This document shows positions 52,743 through 60,945 of a DNA stretch of 64,000 bases, one piece after another; positions within the stretch are counted from its first letter, which is position 1; each line of letters begins with the position of its first letter. The stretch is from Phenylobacterium sp. (GTDB lineage: Bacteria > Pseudomonadota > Alphaproteobacteria > Caulobacterales > Caulobacteraceae): assembly GCA_017991675.1 (NCBI GenBank), contig JAGOQB010000007.1:62001-126000 (forward strand), written 5' to 3'. A program made the translations under genes and the position numbers. The notes under the pieces are model-generated. The model was not told where the DNA came from, ran no database searches, and saw nothing but the letters and a program-made list of their open reading frames with translations.

Positions 52743-53594
52743 ATGATCCTTAGCGTAGAGGGCTTCTTCGATGAGGCCACACACACGATCTCCTATCTGA
52801 TCTCTGACCCGGCAACGAAGGCTGCGGCGATCATCGACCCTGTGCTCGACTTCGACCCCAAGGTCGCGCGCGTTTCGACCGCCTCCGCGGACGCCTTGCT
52901 AGCCGCCGTCCAGGCTCGGGGACTGCAACTGCATTGGATCCTGGAAACCCACGCCCACGCCGACCACCTCTCCGGCGCCGACTACCTGCGCGCCAAGACC
53001 GGGGCAAAGGTCGTCATCGGGGCCGATATCCAGGCCGTGCAGAAGAGCTTCGGCGAGCTGTTCGAGGCTGAGGCCGACGGTCGGGTCTTCGACCGGCTGG
53101 TTCGGGAGGGCGAGACCCTACCGCTCGGTGACCTCCGGATCAGCGTCCTGCACACCCCCGGCCACACCCCGGCCTGTGTGACCTATCACGTGGGCGACGC
53201 GATCTTCGTCGGCGACACCCTGTTCATGCCCGACTACGGCACCGCCAGGGCCGACTTCCCCGGTGGCGACGCTGCGACCCTGTACCGGTCGATCCGCAAG
53301 ATCCTGGCCCTGCCGCCTGAGACCCGCGTCTTCGTCGGTCACGACTATCTGCCCGCCGGCCGCGACACCGTCGTCTGGGAAACCACTGTGGCGGCCCAGC
53401 GCCGGGATAACGTCCACGTCCGTGAGGGTGTCAGCGAGGCCGAGTTCGTGTCGATGCGCGAGGCGCGCGACGCCACACTGGCGGCGCCGACTTTGATCCT
53501 GCCATCCCTTCAGGTGAATATCCGCGCCGGCGCTCTGCCCGCCCCGTCGTCCGAAGGCCGGGTGTTCCTCAAGTTGCCGGTGAATGCGCTGTAG
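52743..53594 (+). CDS. blh: Metallo-beta-lactamase-fold persulfide dioxygenase (Blh/ETHE1-like)
   Basis: The 283-residue enzyme has THAHADHLSGADYL (metal-binding HxHxDH), the later HTPGHTPACVTYHVGD and VGHDYLP segments, as in ETHE1/Blh proteins that oxidise glutathione persulfide to sulfite. Blh is normally repressed by BigR and placed beside it, as here. It is transcribed away from the ArsR gene. Confidence 0.9.
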   Translation: MILSVEGFFDEATHTISYLISDPATKAAAIIDPVLDFDPKVARVSTASADALLAAVQARGLQLHWILETHAHADHLSGADYLRAKTGAKVVIGADIQAVQKSFGELFEAEADGRVFDRLVREGETLPLGDLRISVLHTPGHTPACVTYHVGDAIFVGDTLFMPDYGTARADFPGGDAATLYRSIRKILALPPETRVFVGHDYLPAGRDTVVWETTVAAQRRDNVHVREGVSEAEFVSMREARDATLAAPTLILPSLQVNIRAGALPAPSSEGRVFLKLPVNAL

Positions 53595-53660
53595 CCCCGG
53601 CCGCCCTCAGTCCGCCATCGCCGGTGTCTAGCGTTGACTCTCTATCAAGGAGGCCAACGC

Positions 53661-53837
53661 ATGAGGCTGTTGCCGATCGCGCTGTTCGGGGTGTTGGTTT
53701 TGACCGGGTGCGCCACGAAGCCACGGGAGACCTTCGCCGAGCCGAAGGCCGCGGGTCAGCCTGCGAGCGCGGCGGACTACGGCGTTGACATTCCGACCCG
53801 CGACGTCGCGGTTGAGCCCAAGCTAGGCGCGCCGTAG
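53661..53837 (+). CDS. Small lipoprotein of unknown function
   Basis: The 58-residue frame has AAGGAGG ahead of its ATG, a lipobox (LVLTGC, Cys at 17) and a Pro/Ala-rich mature part. It has no recognised family. It ends just before the convergent methyltransferase gene. Confidence 0.6.
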   Translation: MRLLPIALFGVLVLTGCATKPRETFAEPKAAGQPASAADYGVDIPTRDVAVEPKLGAP

Positions 53838-53863
53838 GAACACCCGCCCGCTGAGGCTGGTCG

Positions 53864-54529
53864 CTAGCGCGACGGGGCCGTCGCACAATAGAGCGAGATA
53901 GACCCCGTTGGGGTCGGCACGATGCGCGTCTCCTCGATGTCCGCCAGGCCCGCCGCCGACATCAGACCCGGCAGGACGCCGTCAGCGTTCGGCTGGGTGT
54001 GAGCGAAACCATCGAGCATCTGCACCTGTCGGAACAGCAGGCGCATCAGCGGGGTACGCTGATGACCGTAGTCGGCGATCACGACCCGGCCGCCGGGCTT
54101 CAGCGCCGTCCGCATGGCCTCCAGGATCGCGCGTTTCACCTCAAGGGAGCACTGGTGGAGCACGAGGCTGGATACGACCTTGTCGACAGTCCCTTCCGGC
54201 GTGACCTCGCCGAGGGCGTCGCCGAAGCCTTCCCGCCACTCAACAGCCAGCCCGGCCTCGTCTGCCTTCTGTTTGGCGAGCGCCAGGACGTTCGGATCAG
54301 GATCGACGCCGATGATCCGCGCCTCGGGGCAGGCGGCCTTGAGCATGAGCGCGAAGGTGCCCGTCCCGCATCCGACATCGAGAATGATCTCATGTTCGCG
54401 CGGAGCGACCAGCTTCAGCAGCGCCGCCCGCCAGCGTCGTTCACGCGTCATGAGGGCGATGGCCCTGTCGTAGGTCTGGGTCAACTCATGGCGGCCAAGG
54501 GCCGGAGTGAAGTCGCGCGTGTTGGTCAT
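53864..54529 (-). CDS. Class I SAM-dependent methyltransferase
   Basis: From the ATG at 54529 the protein is 221 residues. Motif I LDVGCGTGTFAL (about residues 49-60), motif II IGVDPDPN and a later RVVIADYGHQRTPL give the Rossmann fold of a class I methyltransferase. The substrate is unknown. It lies downstream of an IS5-type element that separates it from the araC gene; the uninterrupted order was zntA-araC-methyltransferase on one strand. Confidence 0.85.
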   Translation of the reverse strand: MTNTRDFTPALGRHELTQTYDRAIALMTRERRWRAALLKLVAPREHEIILDVGCGTGTFALMLKAACPEARIIGVDPDPNVLALAKQKADEAGLAVEWREGFGDALGEVTPEGTVDKVVSSLVLHQCSLEVKRAILEAMRTALKPGGRVVIADYGHQRTPLMRLLFRQVQMLDGFAHTQPNADGVLPGLMSAAGLADIEETRIVPTPTGSISLYCATAPSR

Positions 54530-54571
54530 GACAGTTCCCGTTGTGGGGAACGCTCTAGGCGGAATCGACAT

Positions 54572-54999
54572 TCAGCGCAGCCAGATCATGGTGGCGGCGA
54601 GGTGTACGAAGCCTAGGAAGTGGATGGCCCTGCGGTCGTAGCGGGTGGCGAAGCGTCGGAAGTGCTTGAGCTTTGAGAAGCAGCGCTCGATGCGGTTGCG
54701 TGCGCGATAGGCTTCTATGTCGTGGGCGATGAGCACCTTGCGGGTGCGGTTGGATGGGATGACCGCCTCTGCGCCGGCCTCGGCGATGAGCTGGCGCAGG
54801 GCGTTGGAGTCGTAGGCCTTGTCGGCGAGCACGGCGCTGGGGCGGAAGCCGCCGAGCAGGGCTGGTGCGGCCAAGGCGTCGCCGCTCTGGCCGGCGGTGA
54901 GGATGAACCGGATCGGCCGTCCGAAGGTGTCGGCGGCCATGTGGATCTTGGTGGTCAGTCCGCCTCGGGAGCGCCCCAGAGCCTGATCCGAGGCCCCCC
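54572..54999 (-). CDS. IS5-family transposase, second frame (DDE part)
   Basis: This frame continues the transposase after the -1 slip. It has the catalytic region GGLTTKIHMAAD, DKAYDSNALR (the second Asp) and ERCFSKLKHFRRFATRYD (the Glu with the R-K/x-F region of the IS5/IS427 group). It lacks its own start and must be read as a fusion with the first frame. Confidence 0.88.
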
Positions 55000-55347
55000 T
55001 TTTCCGGTCGCCGCCTGCTGGTGGGCGCGAACCAGGGTGCTGTCGATCATCAAGTACTGATTGTCCCGGTCCTTGATCAGGTCGGCGAACACCCGATCCC
55101 AGACCCCGGCCTTGGACCATCTGCTGAAGCGTTTGTGCAGCGTCTTCCAGCGCCCATAGCGCTCAGGTAGGTCGCACCAGTGCGCGCCCGAGCGCAGCAC
55201 CCACAGCACGCCGTTGACGAACAACCGGTTGTCAGCAGCCGTACGTCCAGGATCGCCCGCCTTGCCCGGCAACAGGCCGGCGATCCGCTCCCACTGGACC
55301 TGGCTCAACTCGTAGCGCTTCACCGACATCAATAGGGCTCCGTCCAT
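54955..55347 (-). CDS. IS5-family transposase, first frame
   Basis: The 130-residue frame has the family start (YELSQVQWERIAGLLPGKAG) and the RSGAHWCDLPERYGRW segment, with the first catalytic Asp in LMIDSTLVRAHQ. A run of A4G6 on the coding strand (plus 54994-55003) allows a -1 slip into the second frame. The start is 55347 or the ATG at 55329. An 8-base inverted repeat (55333-55340 and 55354-55361) spans the first start codon. Confidence 0.88.
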   Translation of the reverse strand: MDGALLMSVKRYELSQVQWERIAGLLPGKAGDPGRTAADNRLFVNGVLWVLRSGAHWCDLPERYGRWKTLHKRFSRWSKAGVWDRVFADLIKDRDNQYLMIDSTLVRAHQQAATGKGGPRIRLWGAPEAD

Positions 55348-55407
55348 CGAACCGAGCCCTATGAATCAGACATCTCACATCGTGAGAATCCTGAATGTCG
55401 ATATCGC

Positions 55408-56160
55408 CTAGGCCTCGCCTGACGAACCCGCATGAACATAGCGGCTGCGTCGGGCCGGCGGCCTGGGTAGCCGCAAGGCGCTGGGCGCGATGCCGAACAT
55501 CGCCCGCAGGGTTCGGGAAAAATGCGCTGCGTCGGCGAAGCCCGCACCGTGCGCGGCCGTGGTCGCGTCGTCGCCCGCCTTGAGGGCCTGGGCAGCCCAG
55601 CCGATCCGCCGCCAAAGCACATATCGCCGAAACGGCAGGCCCATGGCGTCCACGAAGAGGTGTCGGAAGCGCTCCGCCGACAGCCCCGTCTTCGCTGCAG
55701 CCGCCTCAAGCGGGACTGCGCCTAGGGGCAGCAGGCGGTCGATTTCCGCCAGGGCCGGCTGAAGTCGCGTCAGGGTCGGCCGCGGTGGGAGCGGGGTGTC
55801 TAGAACGCGCGCCCAGGTCCATGCGTCATGCCCAGCGAAGGCTCGTGCGACGATAACCGGAGGGGGGGAGGCGGCGGCCGACCACGACCGGGCGAACTGC
55901 AGCGGCAGCGAGGCGAGGGTCGGTTCGATAAACACGATCTCGGCTTCGGCCGCCGGCTCCAGCCGATGCGGAACCAGCGGATCGATGAGGATGACACGCC
56001 CGATCGCTCGCTGCCCGGCCGCGTCGATCACCGTCACGGGCGCCGGGGCGACCACTGCCTGCGCCGCCAGGTGCCGGTGGAGGCGGCTGTCGCCGACCGC
56101 TCCGCGCCAGATCGCCCAGTGATCGCCCGCCTCGAACGCGCCGGACCAGAGGCCGCCCAT
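55408..56160 (-). CDS. AraC-family regulator downstream of zntA
   Basis: The 250-residue protein has an N-terminal cupin-like sensor region (about 10-110) and a C-terminal double HTH (about 150-235): LEAAAAKTGLSAERFRHLF and AAHGAGFADAAHFSRTLRAMFG. The ATG directly follows the zntA stop, so the genes are coupled. Its stop codon TAG sits in the IS target duplication CTAG, and the C-terminus is preserved. Metal or stress sensing is inferred from context. Confidence 0.88.
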   Translation of the reverse strand: MGGLWSGAFEAGDHWAIWRGAVGDSRLHRHLAAQAVVAPAPVTVIDAAGQRAIGRVILIDPLVPHRLEPAAEAEIVFIEPTLASLPLQFARSWSAAASPPPVIVARAFAGHDAWTWARVLDTPLPPRPTLTRLQPALAEIDRLLPLGAVPLEAAAAKTGLSAERFRHLFVDAMGLPFRRYVLWRRIGWAAQALKAGDDATTAAHGAGFADAAHFSRTLRAMFGIAPSALRLPRPPARRSRYVHAGSSGEA

Positions 56161-58284
56161 CTAGAGGTCTGACGAGCGGCTGCGTTCGAAGCGCAGCAGG
56201 CGCAGGGCGTTGGCAGTCACGAGGGCGGTTGCGCCCGTGTCGGCAAGGATCGCCATCCAGAGCGGCGTGGTTCCCATCAGGGTCGTTGCGAGGAAGACCG
56301 CCTTAAGACCGAGCGCGATGGCGACATTCTGCCAAATGTTACGCAGCGTGCCGCGCGACAGGCGCACCAGATCTGCGACGCCAGTCACCTTGTCGTTGAG
56401 GAGGGCCGCGTCGGCGGTCTCCAAGGCGACGTCGGTTCCGCCCCCCATGGAAACGCCGACCGAGGCCGCGGCGAGCGCCGGCGCGTCATTGATGCCGTCG
56501 CCGATCATGGCGATGGGACCGTGCGCACGCAGGTCCTGGATACGCGATAGCTTGACGTCGGGCAGCAGCTCCGCTTCGGCCTCGATCTGCAGCGCCTCGC
56601 CGATCGCTCGAGCGGCGCGGGCATTGTCGCCGGTCAGCATCACCGTGCGCAGGCCCATCGCGCGCAGTTGCGCCAGTCCTTGGACGGCGTCGGGGCGGGG
56701 TTCGTCGCGCAGAGCCAGGGCGCCGAGCGCGCGTTTGGATTCCAGCACCACAACCACGGTCTTGCCTTCGCTCTCAAGCGCCTGCAGGCGTGCGACCTGC
56801 TCGGCGCTCAACTGCGCCTGCTCGGCGGCGAAGCGTGGCGAGCCGACCGAAACAAAACCGCTCTTCAGGCGGCCGGTGACCGCTTTGCCCGGTGTGGCGG
56901 TCACGCCATAGGCGATAGGCAGCGTCAGACCATCGGCTTCGGCGCGGGCGATGATCGCTAAGCCAAGGGGATGGCTCGACCCCTTCTCGACGGCTGCGGC
57001 TTTAGCTAGCAAATCGCTTGGCTCGCCCTCGAAAGCGACAATGTCGCTGACCTGGGGGCGGCCGAGGGTCAACGTGCCGGTCTTGTCGAAGGCCACCGTG
57101 GCGACCTTGCCGAGCGTTTCCAGGGCCGCGCCGCCTTTCACGAGCAGACCCTTGCGCGCACCCGCGGCGAGGCCGGACGCAATCGCCGCTGGGGTCGAGA
57201 TAACCAGTGCACAAGGACAGGCGATGAGCAGAACCGCCAGGCCACGGTAGATCCACGTATGCCATTCCGCGCCCAAGAGGAGGGGGGGCAGCACGATGAT
57301 CAGGGCGGCGACCGCCATCGCGGCGGGCGTGTACCAGGCGCTGAAGCGGTCGATGAAACGGGCCATCGGCGCGCGGGCGCCTTGGGCCTCCTCGACCAGA
57401 TGGATGATCCGCGCGATCGTGTTGTCGGCGGCGGCCTTGGTGATGGCGACCCGCAGTTGGCCGTTGCCGTTGATGCTCCCGGCATAGATTTCTGCTCCCG
57501 GTTCCTTCGTCACCGGGACGGACTCCCCCGTAACGGGGGCTTGGTTGACCTCCGAGGTCCCGCTGATCACTTCGCCGTCAGACGGCGCGCGATCGCCGGG
57601 GCGGATCACCACGATATCCCCGACCGCCAACTCGGCGGCGGCGACCTGTTCAATGACGCCGTCGCGCTCGCGCAAGGCCGAGCGGGGGACGAGATCGACA
57701 AGAGCGCGAATACCCGCTCGGGCCTTCGACGCAGCCACTCCCTCCAACAGTTCGCCGACCGTGAAGAGAAAGACGACGACCGCCGCTTCCTCAGCCTCGC
57801 CGATGGCGATCGCGCCGGCGGCGGCCACCGACATCAGGGTTTCAATGCTGAACGGCGTGCCGGACACCGCGCCGGCGATCGCGCGTCGGGCGATGGGCAC
57901 TAGGCCCACCAGGGTCGCGATCGCGTAGACCCATGTGGTCCATTCCGGCGCCAAGCGCGCGATCACGAAGGCAACAGCCAACGCCAGGCCCGAGGCCAGC
58001 GCCAATTGCGCCTTGCGCGATCGCCACCAGATTTCGTCGCTGGGCGCGCCAACTTCGGAGATGGGTCCGCCATCGTCGCTCGGCGTGTAGCCCAGTCCGC
58101 GAATGCGTTCCCGAATGACGATCGGCGACGTGCGATCGGCGTCATAGGCGAGCGTCAGCCGCTGCAGGCTGTAGTTCACGTCGATATCGCTGACGCCCGG
58201 GACTCGCTTGAGCGCGTTCTCGATTTTCGTCGCGCAGGCGCCACAGTCCATCCCGTCGACGCGCAGGGTCAGAGCTGTGCTCAC
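56161..58284 (-). CDS. zntA: Zn/Cd/Pb-exporting P1B-type ATPase (ZntA/PbrA-like), second CPC-type pump
   Basis: The 707-residue pump starts at a GTG (58284). HMA domain Cys14 and Cys17 (GMDCGACATK), TGES loop at about 253, CPC at 356-358 and DKTGT near 401 are all present. It is divergent from an FTR1-type permease, the arrangement seen with lead-resistance pbrA/pbrT. It has a MerR-type promoter (58364-58394) like the one before the first zntA. Group P1B-2. Confidence 0.95.
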   Translation of the reverse strand: MSTALTLRVDGMDCGACATKIENALKRVPGVSDIDVNYSLQRLTLAYDADRTSPIVIRERIRGLGYTPSDDGGPISEVGAPSDEIWWRSRKAQLALASGLALAVAFVIARLAPEWTTWVYAIATLVGLVPIARRAIAGAVSGTPFSIETLMSVAAAGAIAIGEAEEAAVVVFLFTVGELLEGVAASKARAGIRALVDLVPRSALRERDGVIEQVAAAELAVGDIVVIRPGDRAPSDGEVISGTSEVNQAPVTGESVPVTKEPGAEIYAGSINGNGQLRVAITKAAADNTIARIIHLVEEAQGARAPMARFIDRFSAWYTPAAMAVAALIIVLPPLLLGAEWHTWIYRGLAVLLIACPCALVISTPAAIASGLAAGARKGLLVKGGAALETLGKVATVAFDKTGTLTLGRPQVSDIVAFEGEPSDLLAKAAAVEKGSSHPLGLAIIARAEADGLTLPIAYGVTATPGKAVTGRLKSGFVSVGSPRFAAEQAQLSAEQVARLQALESEGKTVVVVLESKRALGALALRDEPRPDAVQGLAQLRAMGLRTVMLTGDNARAARAIGEALQIEAEAELLPDVKLSRIQDLRAHGPIAMIGDGINDAPALAAASVGVSMGGGTDVALETADAALLNDKVTGVADLVRLSRGTLRNIWQNVAIALGLKAVFLATTLMGTTPLWMAILADTGATALVTANALRLLRFERSRSSDL

Positions 58285-58363
58285 GATGCGCCTCCCGATC
58301 TGGTGGAGGCTACCTCTCGCCGAACCGTGATCATTGACCTCTCCTCCGATACACGATCGCGCG

Positions 58364-58394
58364 ACGGTACATCCTCAAGTCGCTAGAGGATCAA
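58364..58394 (-). promoter_or_regulatory. MerR-type promoter for the second zntA gene
   Basis: On the minus strand TTGATC (plus 58389-58394) and TACCGT (plus 58364-58369) are 19 bases apart. The spacer contains the dyad CCTCTAG-CGA-CTTGAGG (one mismatch). It matches the promoter at 27916 and the CadR/PbrR/ZntR style. Confidence 0.75.
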
Positions 58395-58482
58395 GCGGCC
58401 GTCGTCACTGGCAGGCTTGAGGTCGTGGCTCGCCAAGCGGCGCAATGCCCTGATAAGGAGAATTGATAGCATCAGGTTCTCC

Positions 58483-60411
58483 ATGCGCATCCTGTCCAAC
58501 TTCGTCGCCGCTGTCGTTGCGGCCCTGTCATTCCTCGTGTTGCCGGCCATGGCGCAGGAGAGCAGTTCGGCGCAGACCGCGTGGCGACTGCTGGACTATG
58601 TCGCGGTCGACTACGCCGGCGCCGTCGACAACGGGCAGGTCATTAGCCCAGCCGAGTATGCGGAGATGGTGGAGTTCGCCGGGGCGGTCCGCGCGCGCCT
58701 TGCCACCTTGCCGGCGACTCCGGCTCGCCCGCAGCTCGTACGTGACGCCGCTGCGCTGGAGGCGGCGGTTCTGGCCAAGGCTCCACCGGCCCAAGTGAGC
58801 CGTGACGCCCACAACTTGGCGAGCGCGCTGCTGGCCGCCTATCCAACGCCTCTGGCTCCGCGCATGGTTCCGGACCTGAACCGCGCCGCGCGTCTCTACG
58901 CCGAGCAGTGCGCGGCCTGCCACGGCGCCAACGGCGCCGGCGACGGGCCGAACGCCGAAGGACTCGACCCGCCCCCGATCGCGTTCACCGACTTGGCGCG
59001 AGCGCAGCAGCGGAGCCTCTTCGGTCTCTATCAGGTCATCGGGCAGGGCTTGGACGGCACGGCCATGGCCAGCTACGCACATCTCTCAGAATCGGACCGC
59101 TGGGCGCTCGCGTTCTACGTCGGAGGCCTCGCCTATGAAGACGCTCAGACCAAGGCTGGCGAGCGGCTCTGGCGCCAAGATGCGGAAGTCCGCGCTCGGT
59201 TCAGCACCCTTGCGGCGCTGACCCAGACGACGCCGCAGGCCCTGGCCGCCGACTTCGGCCCCGAAAAGGCGCAGGCGCTCACCGCCTACCTTCGTAAGAC
59301 GCCGAAGGCGCTCTCGGGACAGGGCCCCAATCTTGATCTGGCGAGGGCGCGGCTTGCAGAGAGCGCCACGGCCTATGCGGGGGGCGACCCGCGACGGGCG
59401 ACTGACTTGGCGCTGTCGGCCTATCTCGACGGCTTCGAGCCGGTCGAGCCGCTTCTCAAGGCGCGCGATCCGGCGCTGATGAGCCGGATAGAGAGCGGTA
59501 TGGGCGCCTATCGATCAGCGATAGCAGCCGGTCAGCCCGTGGCTGCGGTGCAAGGCCAGGCCGAACAGCTCGCCGCCTACATGGACGCCGCCGAGCGCGC
59601 CCTTGCGCCCGAGAAGGCCAGTCAGGCCTCTGCATTCCTGGGCGCCTTCACGATCTTGCTGCGCGAGGGCCTAGAAGCGCTGCTGGTGGTAGTGGCGATG
59701 GTCGCCTTTTTGCGCAAGGCTGGGCGGGCCGATGTCCTGCCCTATGTGCATGGCGGCTGGAGCGCGGCCCTGGGCGCCGGGGTACTGACCTGGGCGGCCG
59801 CTACCTATCTGATCTCGATCAGCGGCGCGAGCCGCGAGCTGATGGAGGGCTTCGGCTCGATCATCGCCGCTGTAGTGCTGGTTTCGGTCGGAATCTGGAT
59901 GCACGGCAAGAGCCGCGCTGATGTCTGGCAACGCTACATCCGCGATAAGCTCTCCAAGGCCCTGTCGCGAAAGTCGGCCTGGTTCCTTTTCGCCTTGGCC
60001 TTCCTGGTCGTTTACCGGGAGGTCTTCGAAACCATCCTCTTCTACGCCGCGCTCTGGAGCCAGGGTGGACATATGGCGATGCTGGCTGGCGCCGCCTCCG
60101 GCGCGGTCGTGCTGGCGGTGGTCGGTTGGGCGCTCTTGCGCTACAGCCGCAAGCTCCCCATCACCCAGTTCTTCGCCTTCAGCTCAATTCTCATCGCCAT
60201 CCTCGCGGTGATCCTCGCGGGCAAGGGCGTGGCCGGGCTTCAGGAGGCCGGGCTTTTGGGAATTCGGCCTATCGCAGGACTGCCGCGGATCGAGATCCTC
60301 GGCCTCTATCCGACCTGGCAAGGTGTCGCCGCCCAATTTGCAACACTTCTGGTGATGGTGTTCGGTTTCATTCGAAACAGCCGAACCGCGTCCGTACGTG
60401 CCTCGTCGTAA
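58483..60411 (+). CDS. FTR1-family iron/lead permease with cytochrome c domain (PbrT-like)
   Basis: From the ATG at 58483 (signal peptide MRILSNFVAAVVAALSFLVL) the protein is 642 residues. A cytochrome c domain has the haem site CAACH (residues 143-147). The C-terminal half is an FTR1 permease with two REXXE motifs, REGLE (394-398) and REVFE (512-516), in membrane helices. The same architecture is found in PbrT, taken to import Pb(II) in C. metallidurans, and in iron uptake proteins. The place next to a zntA/pbrA-like gene favours lead, but iron cannot be excluded. Confidence 0.85.
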   Translation: MRILSNFVAAVVAALSFLVLPAMAQESSSAQTAWRLLDYVAVDYAGAVDNGQVISPAEYAEMVEFAGAVRARLATLPATPARPQLVRDAAALEAAVLAKAPPAQVSRDAHNLASALLAAYPTPLAPRMVPDLNRAARLYAEQCAACHGANGAGDGPNAEGLDPPPIAFTDLARAQQRSLFGLYQVIGQGLDGTAMASYAHLSESDRWALAFYVGGLAYEDAQTKAGERLWRQDAEVRARFSTLAALTQTTPQALAADFGPEKAQALTAYLRKTPKALSGQGPNLDLARARLAESATAYAGGDPRRATDLALSAYLDGFEPVEPLLKARDPALMSRIESGMGAYRSAIAAGQPVAAVQGQAEQLAAYMDAAERALAPEKASQASAFLGAFTILLREGLEALLVVVAMVAFLRKAGRADVLPYVHGGWSAALGAGVLTWAAATYLISISGASRELMEGFGSIIAAVVLVSVGIWMHGKSRADVWQRYIRDKLSKALSRKSAWFLFALAFLVVYREVFETILFYAALWSQGGHMAMLAGAASGAVVLAVVGWALLRYSRKLPITQFFAFSSILIAILAVILAGKGVAGLQEAGLLGIRPIAGLPRIEILGLYPTWQGVAAQFATLLVMVFGFIRNSRTASVRASS

Positions 60412-60529
60412 GGGAGGCCGGACACGGGCGATTGCTCCATTTCGCTTCGGTCGCGTTGTAGGGCGGCCGTGCGTCCAGAATGGTCGCCGGGCGTTGCGCG
60501 AACGCTGGTGCTCACAGCGCGGCTGAGTG

Positions 60530-60551
60530 GTGGGCGACTTTCGTCGCCCAC
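60530..60551. terminator. Hairpin at the 3' ends of the permease and cusF genes
   Basis: GTGGGCGAC (60530-60538), loop TTTC, GTCGCCCAC (60543-60551) lies eight bases after the cusF stop and between convergent genes. There is no T-run, so it may protect 3' ends or be a weak bidirectional terminator. Confidence 0.5.
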
Positions 60552-60558
60552 GCTGAGC

Positions 60559-60945
60559 TTACTGCTTCTGGATCGCGGTGATCTCGCCGGCTCCATCCTT
60601 GACGGTCAGGTCGAAGGCGACCTTGTCTCCGACCTTCACGGACTGAGCCAGTTCTGGCGTGGCCTTGAAGCCCATGGTCATTGCCGGCCAGCTCACCTCA
60701 GGGATCTCCTCGTGGTCGAGCGTGATCGTGCCGGCCGCAACGTCGACGGCTGTGACGACGCCCTTCGCCTTCACAGATTTGGCGGCTGCTGCATCGGACG
60801 CCATGCTGGCCATATTGTCTCCAGCCGGCATTGCCGGAGCGGGGGCAGCAGGAGCTTCCGCGGCCTTCTGTTCGGCCGGTTGGCCGCAGGCCGCCAGCGC
60901 GAGGGTCAGGCCGAGGCCCATGACAGTCAGGGTGGTGCGCTTCAT
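60559..60945 (-). CDS. cusF: CusF-like periplasmic copper-binding lipoprotein
   Basis: The 128-residue protein has a lipoprotein signal (LALAAC, Cys20) and a CusF domain: [19 protein letters not shown] and PAMTMGFKA, giving the His, Trp and Met ligands of the Cu(I)/Ag(I) site ([14 protein letters not shown]). It would carry copper to the CusA pump. Its start overlaps the RND pump stop by 4 bases. Confidence 0.9.
   Translation of the reverse strand: MKRTTLTVMGLGLTLALAACGQPAEQKAAEAPAAPAPAMPAGDNMASMASDAAAAKSVKAKGVVTAVDVAAGTITLDHEEIPEVSWPAMTMGFKATPELAQSVKVGDKVAFDLTVKDGAGEITAIQKQ

Larger units (their letters stand above)
54559..55407 (-). mobile_element. IS5-family insertion sequence (849 bp)
   Basis: The ends are 17-base inverted repeats, GCGGAATCGACATTCAG (54559-54575) and, inward from 55407, GCGATATCGACATTCAG, with 15 matches. 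Both ends are bordered by CTAG (54555-54558 and 55408-55411), a 4-base target duplication of the YTAR kind. The transposase is in two frames joined by a -1 slip. The element is inserted exactly at the araC stop codon. Confidence 0.9.
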
